Assembly (NCBI GenBank): GCA_938036825.1
Contig: CALHWD010000005.1
Coordinates: forward strand, 62,001 to 126,000
Reading direction: 5' to 3'
Length of the DNA: 64,000 nt
Source: an uncultured Candidatus Saccharibacteria bacterium
GTDB lineage: Bacteria; Patescibacteriota; Saccharimonadia; Saccharimonadales; Saccharimonadaceae
The position numbers and the translations under genes are program-made. This document shows, piece by piece, positions 52,264 to 61,557 of this stretch. Position 1 is the stretch's first letter; every line of letters starts with the position of its first letter. The notes beneath the pieces are model-generated. The model did not search any database. It was not told the origin of the DNA and saw only the letters and a program-made list of their open reading frames with translations.

Positions 52264-52954
52264 ACTCGATGTCTCCTTGTATGATATTAGTTGCTTGAGC
52301 TAACGTATGACAAATGGGCCATTCTCCAGCGAGCCAATTGATAGGGCGCGGCGTAAGCTGGCCCGTGTGGTCGATCTGCACGCAGCGGATAGGCGGGTCT
52401 GGCTCGGGCGCAAAGGCAACGGCAACGGGCTTATCGTCGATCAGATAGATTATTTGGCCGGGGTTTGCAGCAGCAGCACGGCGCAGCCACTGGGCTTTAT
52501 CTTGCAAGGTAGTAATGATCACCTGCCCACCCTGCTGAGCCACGAGCGCACGCACTGCTGGACACAGACGGGCTTTACAGTGCGGGGTGATGGGATCACC
52601 ATAGGTCAGTATCTGCACCGTGCCATAGTGACTCAGCGCGCGCAGCATCGATGCGACGCCTGGGTATTGGAGGTGACCATCGGCAAGCGCCGTCTGCTCG
52701 AGCTGCTCTATAACAGACGCCGCATCCAGGCCCAGCGCCGCAAGCTGCGCCGCCAAGACGTAGGTCGGGGCGGTAGGATTCGTCCTTGGCCGGAGCATGT
52801 AGCGAGGCTGCGCCGCCAAAAACTCCTTGGCAGTCACCTGCGCTGGGTAGAGCTGTGCTAGTGTTTCCGCTACTTCGCGCAGCCACTGCGTGGTGTTGAT
52901 GATCGTCCGGTCAAGGTCGACGTAGATATGGCAATGACCCGTCATATACTCCAT
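52166..52954 (-). CDS. HAD-superfamily hydrolase
   Basis: 262 residues. Motif I is VDLDRTIINTT (nucleophile and general-acid Asp), motif II ILTYGDP, motif III Lys in LQDKAQWLRR and motif IV YLIDDKPVA. It is a phosphatase-type fold; the substrate is unknown. TATACT (52969-52964) lies 9 nt before the ATG. The C-terminus overlaps galU by 98 bases in another frame; the overlapping tail (NHPRSRLGDTAPARHQDDRK) is low-complexity, so the folded domain ends before it. Confidence 0.8.
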   Translation of the reverse strand: MEYMTGHCHIYVDLDRTIINTTQWLREVAETLAQLYPAQVTAKEFLAAQPRYMLRPRTNPTAPTYVLAAQLAALGLDAASVIEQLEQTALADGHLQYPGVASMLRALSHYGTVQILTYGDPITPHCKARLCPAVRALVAQQGGQVIITTLQDKAQWLRRAAAANPGQIIYLIDDKPVAVAFAPEPDPPIRCVQIDHTGQLTPRPINWLAGEWPICHTLAQATNIIQGDIEYAMHQSNHPRSRLGDTAPARHQDDRKMHAAAG

Positions 52955-52984
52955 GATCTTTACAGTATAGCTAGTCCTTGGTGT

Positions 52985-53983
52985 TTATGCAAAGTATATC
53001 CGCATCAGCTGGCGCGCCACAACATCGGGGTCGTGCCGGATGAAGCTGCGCGTGCTAGCTAATGGATCGCTAGCCTGGGCACCATCCCACACGTCTTGTG
53101 CGAGGACTGGTGCGGCGCGGTAGCGATAGTGCTGGCGATGCATCTCGTCCATATCGTACTCGACCATCAGCTCGCCATCGTGAGCGTACTTGTCCATCAG
53201 CTCAGGGCTGGGACGCGTGTTGTTGAAGACGACATAGTCGAGGAACTGACTACCCGCTAAGCGCTCGATTTCACTCGCGAAGTCACTCACCGAGAAGCCG
53301 TCCGTCGGACCAGGTTTGGTGACGAGGTTGCAGACAAAGACGCAGCGTGCCTTGGTGGCAGCAAGCGCCTCTTGGATCTCGCGAATGACCAAGACAGGTG
53401 CCAAGCTGCCATAGAGGTTACCGGGAGCCACGACGACCATATCTGCCGCGTGAATCGCCGCGACCGCGGCGGGGTTAGCCTGAGCTTCTGGCTCGAGCCA
53501 AATCTTGGGCCGACGCGCCAGCGCCTGCTGTGAGATGAGATATTCACCCTTGATAGGCTGACCATCCTCGCCCTCTGCGCAGAGCGTCACATTACTGAGT
53601 GTAGCGGGCACAACGCACCCATCGATATTAAGCACCTGGCTGGCTAGTGCCACCGCCTCGGCAAAGCTACCGGTCATTTTCTCAAGTGCCGTAAGGAAGA
53701 GATTGCCAAAGGCATGCCCCTTAAAACTCCCCTCATCGAAGCGATAATTAAAGAGATCGCGCACCTTAGGGCTATTACTCAGCGCCACGAGGCACTGCCG
53801 CACATCGCCTGGCGGCAAAACACCAAGCTCATCGCGCAGTTGGCCCGTCGAGCCACCATCATCTGCCATATTGACGAGTGCCGTGACCTGCGAGGCATAC
53901 TGCCTGAGGCCCGTCAGGAGCGTAAAGCTCCCCGTCCCGCCGCCGATGACGACGACGCGTGCTCCACCATTGCTCTGTGCCAT
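52985..53983 (-). CDS. YvcK/CofD-family protein (gluconeogenesis factor type)
   Basis: 332 residues. VVVIGGGTGSFTLLTGLR, NMADDGGSTGQLRDELGVLPPGDVRQCLVALS and HAFGNLFLTALEKM are family signatures. YvcK proteins bind UDP-sugars and influence wall metabolism and shape; they lack proven enzyme activity. GGGAGGAAT precedes the ATG. The gene follows the GH1 gene on the same strand with almost no gap and leads toward the HAD/galU pair, consistent with a UDP-sugar theme (inference). Confidence 0.9.
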   Translation of the reverse strand: MAQSNGGARVVVIGGGTGSFTLLTGLRQYASQVTALVNMADDGGSTGQLRDELGVLPPGDVRQCLVALSNSPKVRDLFNYRFDEGSFKGHAFGNLFLTALEKMTGSFAEAVALASQVLNIDGCVVPATLSNVTLCAEGEDGQPIKGEYLISQQALARRPKIWLEPEAQANPAAVAAIHAADMVVVAPGNLYGSLAPVLVIREIQEALAATKARCVFVCNLVTKPGPTDGFSVSDFASEIERLAGSQFLDYVVFNNTRPSPELMDKYAHDGELMVEYDMDEMHRQHYRYRAAPVLAQDVWDGAQASDPLASTRSFIRHDPDVVARQLMRIYFA

Positions 53984-53986
53984 GTG

Positions 53987-55531
53987 TTATTCCTCCCGAT
54001 TATTATGACTACGTGAACGACTGCGTGATGCAACAGCTGGCCGGCGCGGCGGTGTAATCACCCCACTCGAACGTGCCGCTGACCCTGGCGTAGATGGTGG
54101 CATTTGGGGCGTTTGGGGTGGCGTTGGCGGCGTGGGTTTGGGTGGCACTGCTGGCGTAGAGCGCGCAGAGCGCGGCGATGACGATGTAGCTTGCGCCTGC
54201 GCGGTAGCTGGCTTAGCACTCGGCTTCTTGCGCGCTGGTACAGACGGCAATGGCTCGATGGGCCGCTCTGCCTGTTTCTTCTGCTGCTGCAATACGCGAG
54301 CAAACCACACTGCACTCGGGCGTGGTGTCCGCTTATACGTCTTGTAGTCGACCGCAAAGAGGCCAAAGCGCGGCCAAAACCCTTTATCCCACTCAAAGTT
54401 ATCGAGGAAGCTCCAGTGCATATAGCCTAGCAGCTCTACCCCATTACCAAGGGCACGCTGCATAGCAAGGATAGCCTGCGTGAGCCATTGCTTGCGGAAC
54501 TGGTCGCGCTCGTCGGCTACGCCGTTCTCCGTCACGAGCAAAGGCAGCTTATAGCGGCTCCAGAGACGCTCCAGTGCAAGCTCGAGATGATCGGGCTGCA
54601 TTGTCCAGCCGAGATCATTTGGCGTCGTCTCGGGATTGTGTATGCGATAGCCATAGATGCGATTACTAAAGTAATAATTAACGGCAATGTAATCACTCTG
54701 CCGCACCACCTTGCGCAGGAAATAATCGTCCTGGAAGAACTGCACCACCCGCGCTGTCGCTCGGCTGAGCCAGGCGTCGTCGCCCGGGTAGGTGTAGGCC
54801 GAATTCTTGGCCACCGCCACCTTGAAGCGCCGACTCTTGGCGTGGAGGACTTTAGCTACTTGGTTGTGCGCGTAGGCAAGGTTGCTCAGCACGCGGTAGG
54901 TTTGCCACTTGCTGCGGACGTTGGGTGGCCAAGTGCCATTGTAGTAGCTCTCTGTCACGTAGACGCAGGGCTCATTGACGGTAATGACATAGCGCACCGT
55001 GGCACCTATCTCATCCATCAGCTTATCAACAAAGCGCACGAAGTACTTCACATTATCGCGCTTCGCAAAGCCCCCACGGGCAGCAAACCACACTGGCAGC
55101 GTGAAGTGAAACAACGTCACGACTGGCTCTAGCCCAGCATCGGCCAGGGCAGCCAAGTACGCCTTGTAGTATTTGATCGCTTCGGCATTCCATGCCCCCT
55201 CCTCCGGCTCGATGCGCGACCACTCCACACTAAAGCGCCACGAGGTGAGGCCCATCTTCTTGGCCAGAGCGAAGTCTTGGGTGTAGAGCTCGGCGTGGTT
55301 GGCGGCTTTGCCCGAGATATAATTGTTTGGATCTTTGGCGACACTAGCAATGTGCGGCCAGTTGGGCAAGTCGCCATATTGATATTGGCTCTGAGCAGCG
55401 AGGGTCTTGGCCTGAGCTTTCTCCCACTCCGACCACTGGTTGTGCATACCACCCTCGACCTGATGCGCGCTCGTGGCAGCGCCCCAGAGGAAATGTTTTG
55501 GAAATTGCACCGTAGATTGTTGCTTAGCCAT
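53987..55531 (-). CDS. GH1-family beta-glycosidase with Pro/Ser-rich basic tail
   Basis: 514 residues. The TIM-barrel catalytic part (~1-420) has the acid/base Glu in ITVNEPCVY and the nucleophile Glu in LLVTENGVAD, plus LWGAATSAHQVEGG and YMHWSFLDNFEWDKGFWPRFGLFAVDY. It should hydrolyse beta-glucosides or related sugars. The last ~85 residues are Pro, Ser, Ala and Arg-rich, ending SRSRSRSHNNREE, which GH1 enzymes normally lack. No signal peptide is seen. TACAAT (55544-55539) lies 7 nt before the ATG. Confidence 0.9.
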   Translation of the reverse strand: MAKQQSTVQFPKHFLWGAATSAHQVEGGMHNQWSEWEKAQAKTLAAQSQYQYGDLPNWPHIASVAKDPNNYISGKAANHAELYTQDFALAKKMGLTSWRFSVEWSRIEPEEGAWNAEAIKYYKAYLAALADAGLEPVVTLFHFTLPVWFAARGGFAKRDNVKYFVRFVDKLMDEIGATVRYVITVNEPCVYVTESYYNGTWPPNVRSKWQTYRVLSNLAYAHNQVAKVLHAKSRRFKVAVAKNSAYTYPGDDAWLSRATARVVQFFQDDYFLRKVVRQSDYIAVNYYFSNRIYGYRIHNPETTPNDLGWTMQPDHLELALERLWSRYKLPLLVTENGVADERDQFRKQWLTQAILAMQRALGNGVELLGYMHWSFLDNFEWDKGFWPRFGLFAVDYKTYKRTPRPSAVWFARVLQQQKKQAERPIEPLPSVPARKKPSAKPATAQAQATSSSPRSARSTPAVPPKPTPPTPPQTPQMPPSTPGSAARSSGVITPPRRPAVASRSRSRSHNNREE

Positions 55532-55608
55532 AATGCTTATTGTACCATCAGCCGAGGATTAAGAAAAATAGAATTATTGGGTGGATGCATCGTCTCTCTT
55601 TCTTTGCG

Positions 55609-55754
55609 CACGCTCCACCTCCTCACGCTTCATCTGATGGAGTGTAAAAACAGATTGCAATAATCTGTTTTCAGCCCAGCGCAAGAGGTCGATATCCAGT
55701 GAATATCGACCCTTATAGCGTTCCTGAGGAGGGAGTGTGGGGAGGTGGAGCGTG
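55609..55754 (+). repeat. Four-copy structured element, copy 4
   Basis: The best-paired copy: CACGCTCCACCTCC (55609-55622) is perfectly complementary to GGAGGTGGAGCGTG (55741-55754), and the stem continues inward with wobbles. Inside are AACAGATT/AATCTGTT, CAGCCC, GCAAGAGGTCGATAT/ATATCGACC, CTTATAGCGTTCC and GAGGAGGGAG. Both flanking genes are on the opposite strand. Confidence 0.75.
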
Positions 55755-55795
55755 AGAATACGTGAGAGTCTTGAGATCAACACCCTATGACGAAA

Positions 55796-55838
55796 TACAG
55801 AGCTCTCCCGCTTGCTTGGTCGCTGGCCTCCAGATATT
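55796..55838 (+). repeat. About 40-bp repeat, copy 2
   Basis: ACAGAGCTCTCCCGCTT then TCGCTGGCCTCCAGATA; close match to 20046-20091. Confidence 0.45.
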
Positions 55839-55871
55839 TGATACTAGCTAGACACAGAGAATATCTCTTCC

Positions 55872-56987
55872 CTACTCTGGCAACTGCTCATTCTCGCGCA
55901 AGATCTTCTTGCCGCGCATTTCGTATTTGACGCCGGTCAGGTCGCTCGTGACATAGTCGTCGTTAAGGAGATTAACAAAAACGGCCGCATCCTTAGCATC
56001 CATGATAATGATACTCCCTGCCGCATCGTCCGTCATCAGGCCCAGGCCCATTTCGTCGGCGTGGTCGATGAGTTGGTCTTGTGTCACTTGGACGGGATCG
56101 AGCTTTTGCAGTTTGGTCACCAGCGCTGGTGTGTCGCGCACCAGGCGGTCGAGCGTGAGCCCCTCAGGCAAGGTAAGTTTGAACTGCTGAGTGATGGCAG
56201 CGATCTTCTCCTCCGCCACAGCGTGCTTCTTGGCATCGTAGCCAAAGAGCCGGACGAATTTGCTCTCGCTAAAGGCAAAAATATCGTTGCCAACGATCAA
56301 CACCTGATTATCCGGCGTGATGCGTAGGCCAGCATCAGCCACAAATGGCTGGAACGACCCACCACTGTACATCCAGGCGGTTGCCCCCTTGAGTACCTGC
56401 GACTGGGGCAGCAGCTTGGCTACGAAGAATGGCTCACCATTTGTGCCCATCCGGAAGCGCGCAATGATGCCCTTAACCTTCTTAAATTCATGGTCGCCTT
56501 CGTTGAAGGTCTCAAGATCTGCCTCGCTGTAGGTGATCTGCTCGATAACTTCCTGAGCATGCACTACCCGGTCGAGCGTGGTGCGCTCAAGGACATTCTC
56601 CTCCGCCTTGGCCGCCTCGAAGTCCCGCACCATCAGGCCAGTCGCTGCACCCGTCTGCACCACCGTGATCATATCGTAGAGGAAGAGCACTTTGAGCTGT
56701 GCCTTGAGCTCAGCTGCATAGTTGGTGGCATATACCGTATAACCTTTGGTAAAGAGAAAGAGATCCACCTCCAGCTGGTCTTTGTCGCGGTCGGCTTGAT
56801 TGGCCCAGAGGAAGATGTCGGTAGCGTCAGTAGACGTGTCAGCAGTAGGCTGTGTGGTAATATCTGTTGGCTGAGCCTCGGCATGGGCGGCCACGTCTGC
56901 ATCACTCTGCGGCGTAGCAGCTAGCTCTGGTGGCATTACTGGGGTGGTATCGGTAGTGGGGGTTTGTGTGTTTGGTTCGTTATGCAT
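55872..56987 (-). CDS. DUF4868 (KwaB-like) protein
   Basis: 371 residues. The first ~55 residues are Thr/Pro/Ala-rich. The rest follows the DUF4868 pattern as I remember it: FFVAKLLPQSQVLKG, then LRITPDNQVLIVGNDIFAFS and KFVRLFGYDAKKHAVAEEKI. DUF4868 is the domain of KwaB, one half of the Kiwa anti-phage pair. The other half, the membrane protein KwaA, is not seen: the gene upstream (57021-57869) encodes a soluble unrelated protein. So this may be a solitary homologue with another role. A profile search is needed for certainty. Confidence 0.5.
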   Translation of the reverse strand: MHNEPNTQTPTTDTTPVMPPELAATPQSDADVAAHAEAQPTDITTQPTADTSTDATDIFLWANQADRDKDQLEVDLFLFTKGYTVYATNYAAELKAQLKVLFLYDMITVVQTGAATGLMVRDFEAAKAEENVLERTTLDRVVHAQEVIEQITYSEADLETFNEGDHEFKKVKGIIARFRMGTNGEPFFVAKLLPQSQVLKGATAWMYSGGSFQPFVADAGLRITPDNQVLIVGNDIFAFSESKFVRLFGYDAKKHAVAEEKIAAITQQFKLTLPEGLTLDRLVRDTPALVTKLQKLDPVQVTQDQLIDHADEMGLGLMTDDAAGSIIIMDAKDAAVFVNLLNDDYVTSDLTGVKYEMRGKKILRENEQLPE

Positions 56988-57020
56988 GGTTTCTAGTGTA
57001 CTATATTTGGGGTGTAAAGC

Positions 57021-57869
57021 CTATTGCTCAGTAGCGTGCTTTTCACCGACATCGGGATGCTGACTGAGCCAATTGTAGAGCGTGAAGCGGCTGGGGACAA
57101 AACCATGAATCTGCTCAAATTGATCGGCATAGCCTACAATCTCTCTACTCGCGGGAGGTTCATCGCCGAGAAGTGCTTGAACGTCTCTTATATGTCCTTT
57201 TATACTCTCTTTCATCTTTTGCTCAATCTTAGGATTCACCCGCCACTGGGGTGCAACTCGCCATTGCGGCGTGAGCATTTGCCTGTACTCAGGGTTAGCA
57301 TAACAATGCAAAGTTATATCAGTCTCTGTTATCTTAGCAGTAATCTCAGATAGTTTTATTATACGATCACTACGTTCATAACAACGATATATAGCACCCC
57401 TTAAGACTGACATCTGGTGTGTGTCGTTCAAAGCGTACGCATGCTGATCAAGTTGCCAACAAAGCGCCTTGAGTAAACTAAAATCATCCTCATTAAAATC
57501 TTCGAGTGATTCACCTTCAAGCCTTGTATATAACAAACTATCACCCAATCGGATAGCATCCTCGAAACGATCTTCTATTGAATTACGTGCTAGTGTATCA
57601 AATTCCACGTCCTTCGGTGGCGTAAACCATTCACTGTCATCATAGCGCTGCTCACGATCTTTCGCTTCTAGTTGTCCTCCTTTCTCACTCGAAGCCGATT
57701 CGTTACTATGTTGTAGCGGATTATTATTATCAAAGTCAGGCGTTTTTTCTACTGATCGGTGTGCGGTCACACCAAGATTCGGTATTAGCAGACCAAACTC
57801 TGTTTTATGCCACTTTTCTCCAGACTGTACCTGTTTGTCGCTGTGTTCTTGCCGTACTTTCTCGCTCAT
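57021..57869 (-). CDS. Hypothetical protein
   Basis: 282 residues, soluble, no family recognised. Residues 1-95 are polar and probably disordered. An acidic helical middle follows (IEDRFEDAIRLGDSLLYTRL) and a near-duplicate TPQWRVAPQWRV. The C-terminal ~35 residues (FEQIHGFVPSRFTLYNWLSQHP) could form a helix-turn-helix. GGAG precedes the ATG. It is AT-richer than its neighbours and co-oriented with the DUF4868 gene 33 bases downstream, so they may be an operon. Confidence 0.6.
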   Translation of the reverse strand: MSEKVRQEHSDKQVQSGEKWHKTEFGLLIPNLGVTAHRSVEKTPDFDNNNPLQHSNESASSEKGGQLEAKDREQRYDDSEWFTPPKDVEFDTLARNSIEDRFEDAIRLGDSLLYTRLEGESLEDFNEDDFSLLKALCWQLDQHAYALNDTHQMSVLRGAIYRCYERSDRIIKLSEITAKITETDITLHCYANPEYRQMLTPQWRVAPQWRVNPKIEQKMKESIKGHIRDVQALLGDEPPASREIVGYADQFEQIHGFVPSRFTLYNWLSQHPDVGEKHATEQ

Positions 57870-58022
57870 ATATCAGCTCCATCACGTTGTTATATTCTGT
57901 ATGGAATACAATGATACACTCTTTTGTTGCTAGCGTCAAAATACTCTGTTATTCCTCTTTCCAGCAATCTAGCACTCTTCAAAGCCTAGATCTTATCTTC
58001 ACCTCCCCATGAAGTTCCCGTC

Positions 58023-59555
58023 TTACTGCACCGCATCCTCACCAAAATGCTTTTGCAGCCGCATTTTTATCGAGCCTTCGTGCCGGCCGAGAGTGCGGCT
58101 GAGCTGGCCGATGCTAACGCCTTGGACGAAGGCCTGCTTGAGCGTCTCATCGTCAACCTTTGTCCATGGTTTGTAGGCATTGGGGTGGGTCTGGCGCATT
58201 GTGGCGATCTTGGCCGCCCAGCTAGTGCTGCTAGTTTTACTCGTCGGCTTCTTCTGCGGCGTCGCAGCACGCTGAGCAGCCTGTTCGCGCAGATGTGCAA
58301 AGCGCTCGGCATCTTGGGCAGCCCGGGTGCGCAGCTGCGTATCAATGATATACGCTTCGTCACTCATGGTAAGTGCCATGCGGTTGATACCGGTGAGATA
58401 TATAGCATCGAGACTCTTAACGCGGCTCAGTGCTACATAGCCCATACCCGGAACAAAGGCTTTGCGCAGGTCGATGCGTGCACTATCGAGCGTCATCCCC
58501 TGGCTTTTGTGCACAGTAATCGCCCAGGCCAGGCGCAGTGGCAGCTGCGAGATACTGGCTCGCTTGCGCGTACCATCACGCAGTTCCCAGGTATCGGGCT
58601 GCATCGTCACCACATGGCCATTACGAAACTCCACCACGGGGTAGTCTGTGCCTGGCTCGAAGTCTGCTACCAAGCCAATACTCCCATTGGCAAAGCGCCG
58701 CGCTTGGTCGTTCTTGATGGCCATCACCAGCGCACCCCGCTTGAGCACTAGCACTTCTGGCGCAAGAATGCTCCGCTGCAGCGTGTCAACATAATTTTTC
58801 CCACCAGTGCTGCTGCGTTGGTACAATACTTCGTCGCCAGGCAGCTCAGCGAGGCGAGCTTGGTTGATCCGATCAACATCGATATTGACGGTATGAAGCT
58901 CGGTTAGGTCGCTCTCGTGAGGTGGCTCTACCTCTGTGCGGGCCAGTAATTGCTCGGCATGGCGTCGGCGCAGATCACCAGCTCGCATAGCCGTTAGGAT
59001 GTCGAGCAGAGCGTCACCCTCCTGCTGGCGGTATTGCTGGTCGAGGTACAGAATGGCTGGGTCGAGCTGACGCCAGGCTTGCGACTGCACCACAAAGCTC
59101 CCCTGCCGCCCACCATCGCGATTAATTGGCGGTAGCTGAAAGAAATCCCCACTCATCACTACCTGCAGCCCACCAAAAGGCTGATTCGGCACTTCGCGCA
59201 CCCGACGGCACACTTCGTCGATCATATCCAGGCGGTAGTCGTGCAGCATACTAATCTCATCGATGATAAGTACATCTGTCTTGGCAATAATATCGCGCCG
59301 CGTCTTCGACAGGTGATCAAAAAAAATGTTCGGCAAGCTATCGTGGATGCCAATCCCTGCCCATGCGTGAATCGTGCTGCCGCCCAGGTGCGTCGCCGCA
59401 AGCCCCGTCGTGGCAGTAACGGACACATACTTGCCATCCGCCTTACACTGGCGAATGAACTGCCCCAACACATGCGTCTTGCCCGTCCCCGCTGGGCCAG
59501 TCAGCAGCGCACTCTGGCTGCTGAGCAAAATCTCCTGTGCAAGTGTCTGATCCAT
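58023..59555 (-). CDS. PIF1-like superfamily 1 helicase with C-terminal Myb/SANT-like module
   Basis: 510 residues from the ATG at 59555; TATACT (59568-59563) lies 7 nt upstream and rules out the longer frame. Walker A is LLTGPAGTGKTHVLGQF, Walker B DVLIIDEISML, then MSGDFFQLPP, and late motifs LAWAITVHKSQGMTLD and MGYVALSRVKSLDAIYL, all PIF1/RecD-type. After a low-complexity linker, residues ~465-505 (AYKPWTKVDDETLKQAFVQG and then SIGQLSRTLGRHEGSI) resemble a Myb-like DNA-binding module. PIF1 helicases unwind forked DNA and G-quadruplexes. Confidence 0.88.
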   Translation of the reverse strand: MDQTLAQEILLSSQSALLTGPAGTGKTHVLGQFIRQCKADGKYVSVTATTGLAATHLGGSTIHAWAGIGIHDSLPNIFFDHLSKTRRDIIAKTDVLIIDEISMLHDYRLDMIDEVCRRVREVPNQPFGGLQVVMSGDFFQLPPINRDGGRQGSFVVQSQAWRQLDPAILYLDQQYRQQEGDALLDILTAMRAGDLRRRHAEQLLARTEVEPPHESDLTELHTVNIDVDRINQARLAELPGDEVLYQRSSTGGKNYVDTLQRSILAPEVLVLKRGALVMAIKNDQARRFANGSIGLVADFEPGTDYPVVEFRNGHVVTMQPDTWELRDGTRKRASISQLPLRLAWAITVHKSQGMTLDSARIDLRKAFVPGMGYVALSRVKSLDAIYLTGINRMALTMSDEAYIIDTQLRTRAAQDAERFAHLREQAAQRAATPQKKPTSKTSSTSWAAKIATMRQTHPNAYKPWTKVDDETLKQAFVQGVSIGQLSRTLGRHEGSIKMRLQKHFGEDAVQ

Positions 59556-59598
59556 AGATTCTAGTATACAAGGTTGTGGGGTGAGAGGCAAAAGAGGG

Positions 59599-60312
59599 TT
59601 ATTTGGTCAAGCCAAACATCTGCATAACACGCCTACCAAGCAATGCAAGTCGACTCTTCGGCTTCATAGCAACCTCTTGTGCTGCAACAAACTTTTCTAA
59701 CTCCATCATGATTTGCTCTGCATCTTTGCTCGATGGGTCAATCTCGGCAACTGTAGGATACGATGATCCGGCTTCAGCAGGATCACTATGTGTCAGCTCA
59801 ACAAACCGTATACTATCACCTGCCACCAGCGCTCCCATTGCATAGTTGTCATCCCAGGCAAAATCTGCAAATGTTGGATCTGGAGCCTTCTCTCCATCAG
59901 CAACAACCGATGCCTTAATAAGCATCATATATCCATCGGCTACTGGCTCTTTGCCAATCGTCCCCTGGTATTCTCCATAGGTAGGAAGCGCAACGACTGA
60001 ACTATATATACCTTTAGAGTCATAGGCTACATAATCATGTGGCGTGTAGCAATGCGGGGTAATTGTTACCGGTTGGCATATTTCTGTTCGTGGGAAAATC
60101 TCGGTATCAAAGTGTACGCCCGTCACAACTCTTAGTTGGTCCATCCATGCGATATCATGATCTACGTATTCTTCTACTATATCTGGATGATCTAAAGCCG
60201 ATGTAAGTCTATGCGCAAGCTCTGCTCTATATTTTTTCTCTTTTTCGTCCAACGGATTTTTGTCAATCCCCCGATATCGCTTCATCATTGACGACTGTTC
60301 GCTTGGACGCAT
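59599..60312 (-). CDS. Hypothetical protein
   Basis: 237 residues, soluble apart from a basic, mildly hydrophobic end (KSRLALLGRRVMQMFGLTK) that could bind a membrane. No family recognised. AGAGGTAGGGAT precedes the ATG at 60312; an internal ATG pair (MMKRYRG) is an alternative start. It sits between the PIF1-like helicase and metK on the same strand. Confidence 0.55.
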   Translation of the reverse strand: MRPSEQSSMMKRYRGIDKNPLDEKEKKYRAELAHRLTSALDHPDIVEEYVDHDIAWMDQLRVVTGVHFDTEIFPRTEICQPVTITPHCYTPHDYVAYDSKGIYSSVVALPTYGEYQGTIGKEPVADGYMMLIKASVVADGEKAPDPTFADFAWDDNYAMGALVAGDSIRFVELTHSDPAEAGSSYPTVAEIDPSSKDAEQIMMELEKFVAAQEVAMKPKSRLALLGRRVMQMFGLTK

Positions 60313-60486
60313 ATATCCCTACCTCTTACTCTATTTGATTTGTTTAATGTAACATAGAGTACTCTCCCTTTCTGAGTTTGTCAATGATAAATGACATATT
60401 ATTGCTGTTTTAGCAAAGGGCGCATCACTGAATATTTAAACCATGCAAAACGAGTATGATTGGTTTTGCAATTACCTGTCTTTCTT

Positions 60487-61497
60487 CTACCGATCCCACA
60501 CAAACCCCTCACCAAAGTGCCCCCAGCAGGCGGTTGGTTCGTAGATAGGCTGGGCGAGCTGGAGCGTGGTGATGATGCCATGCGGGCTGAGGTCGTAGCC
60601 TGTGATAGACTGCTCTACACCATCGATGATGGCAGTCGCCTCGACGGGTTGGTCGTGGCCAATTGCATACGCCAGGCGTACCAGCACCTCCTGTGCGTGG
60701 TGCTGTCGCAGATAATCCACTGCAATGCGCCGCGCCATGTACGCCGCCGAGCGGTCCACCTTGGTGGCATCCTTACCACTAAAGGCCCCACCACCAATCG
60801 GCACACGTGGCCCATAATTGTCGACGATGAGCTTGCGTCCCGTCAGGCCAGCATCAGCCGCAAAGCCACCAATCTGCCAGTCCCCTGCTGGGTTACAGTG
60901 CAGCACTGGTGCATCATATTGCTTATCCTTAAAAAATGTGTTCACATACGTCTGCTGCTCAAGCCACTCCTTGACTGCCTCTGTTAATTCGTCTTTTGGT
61001 GCGTGTTGGAAGCTTGCAACAATTGCCGTTATCTGCCCACCACGTAGTGTTACTTGCGTTTTGCCATCGTAGGGCCAACGTTGATACAAAAATTGGTTCA
61101 ATCGCCGCGCCAGCACTGTTTCGAGTGGGAGCAGCTCAGGCGTTTCGTTGCAAGCATAGCCGATCATCACACCTTGGTCACCTGCCCCGCCATCATCCAC
61201 ACCGCGAGCAATCTCTGGGCTCTGCTGAGCAATATGCTCAATTATCTCTACCTCATTCCCCGCCAAACGCTGCACAATCGGTGCCACTGCCACCGTCGCC
61301 TGCGACGTCACTTCGCCTGTCACAAACACCGTGCCATGGCCGCCGCACACTTCCACTGCCACGCGCGCCTGTGGGTCGCAGGCTAGATAGACATCAAGGA
61401 TGGCGTCGCTCATTTGGTCGCACAGCTTGTCGGGGTGGCCTGGGCTTACACTCTCGGCGGTGCGGAATTGTGCTGATGCTATAGTAGTTGCTGTCAT
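60487..61497 (-). CDS. metK: S-adenosylmethionine synthetase
   Basis: 336 residues, shorter than the usual ~380-400, but with the key motifs: VSPGHPDKLCDQMSDAILD (ATP/metal), GAGDQGVMIGYA (hexapeptide) and GGGAFSGKDATKVDRSAAYMAR (P-loop-like). It makes SAM from methionine and ATP. GAAGGGAG precedes the ATG and is complementary to a segment of the upstream SAM-I riboswitch region. Confidence 0.93.
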   Translation of the reverse strand: MTATTIASAQFRTAESVSPGHPDKLCDQMSDAILDVYLACDPQARVAVEVCGGHGTVFVTGEVTSQATVAVAPIVQRLAGNEVEIIEHIAQQSPEIARGVDDGGAGDQGVMIGYACNETPELLPLETVLARRLNQFLYQRWPYDGKTQVTLRGGQITAIVASFQHAPKDELTEAVKEWLEQQTYVNTFFKDKQYDAPVLHCNPAGDWQIGGFAADAGLTGRKLIVDNYGPRVPIGGGAFSGKDATKVDRSAAYMARRIAVDYLRQHHAQEVLVRLAYAIGHDQPVEATAIIDGVEQSITGYDLSPHGIITTLQLAQPIYEPTACWGHFGEGFVWDR

Positions 61498-61557
61498 AAA
61501 AACTCCCTTCTCTTATCCTGCACTGCCAGGCGAGAAAGGAGCTGCTCTCTTACGCGT

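Larger units (their letters stand above)
55532..55871. other. 340-base gap holding two repeat types
   Basis: Contains structured element copy 4 (55609-55754) and a ~40-bp repeat (55796-55838) shared with 20046-20091. No gene seen. Confidence 0.6.
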
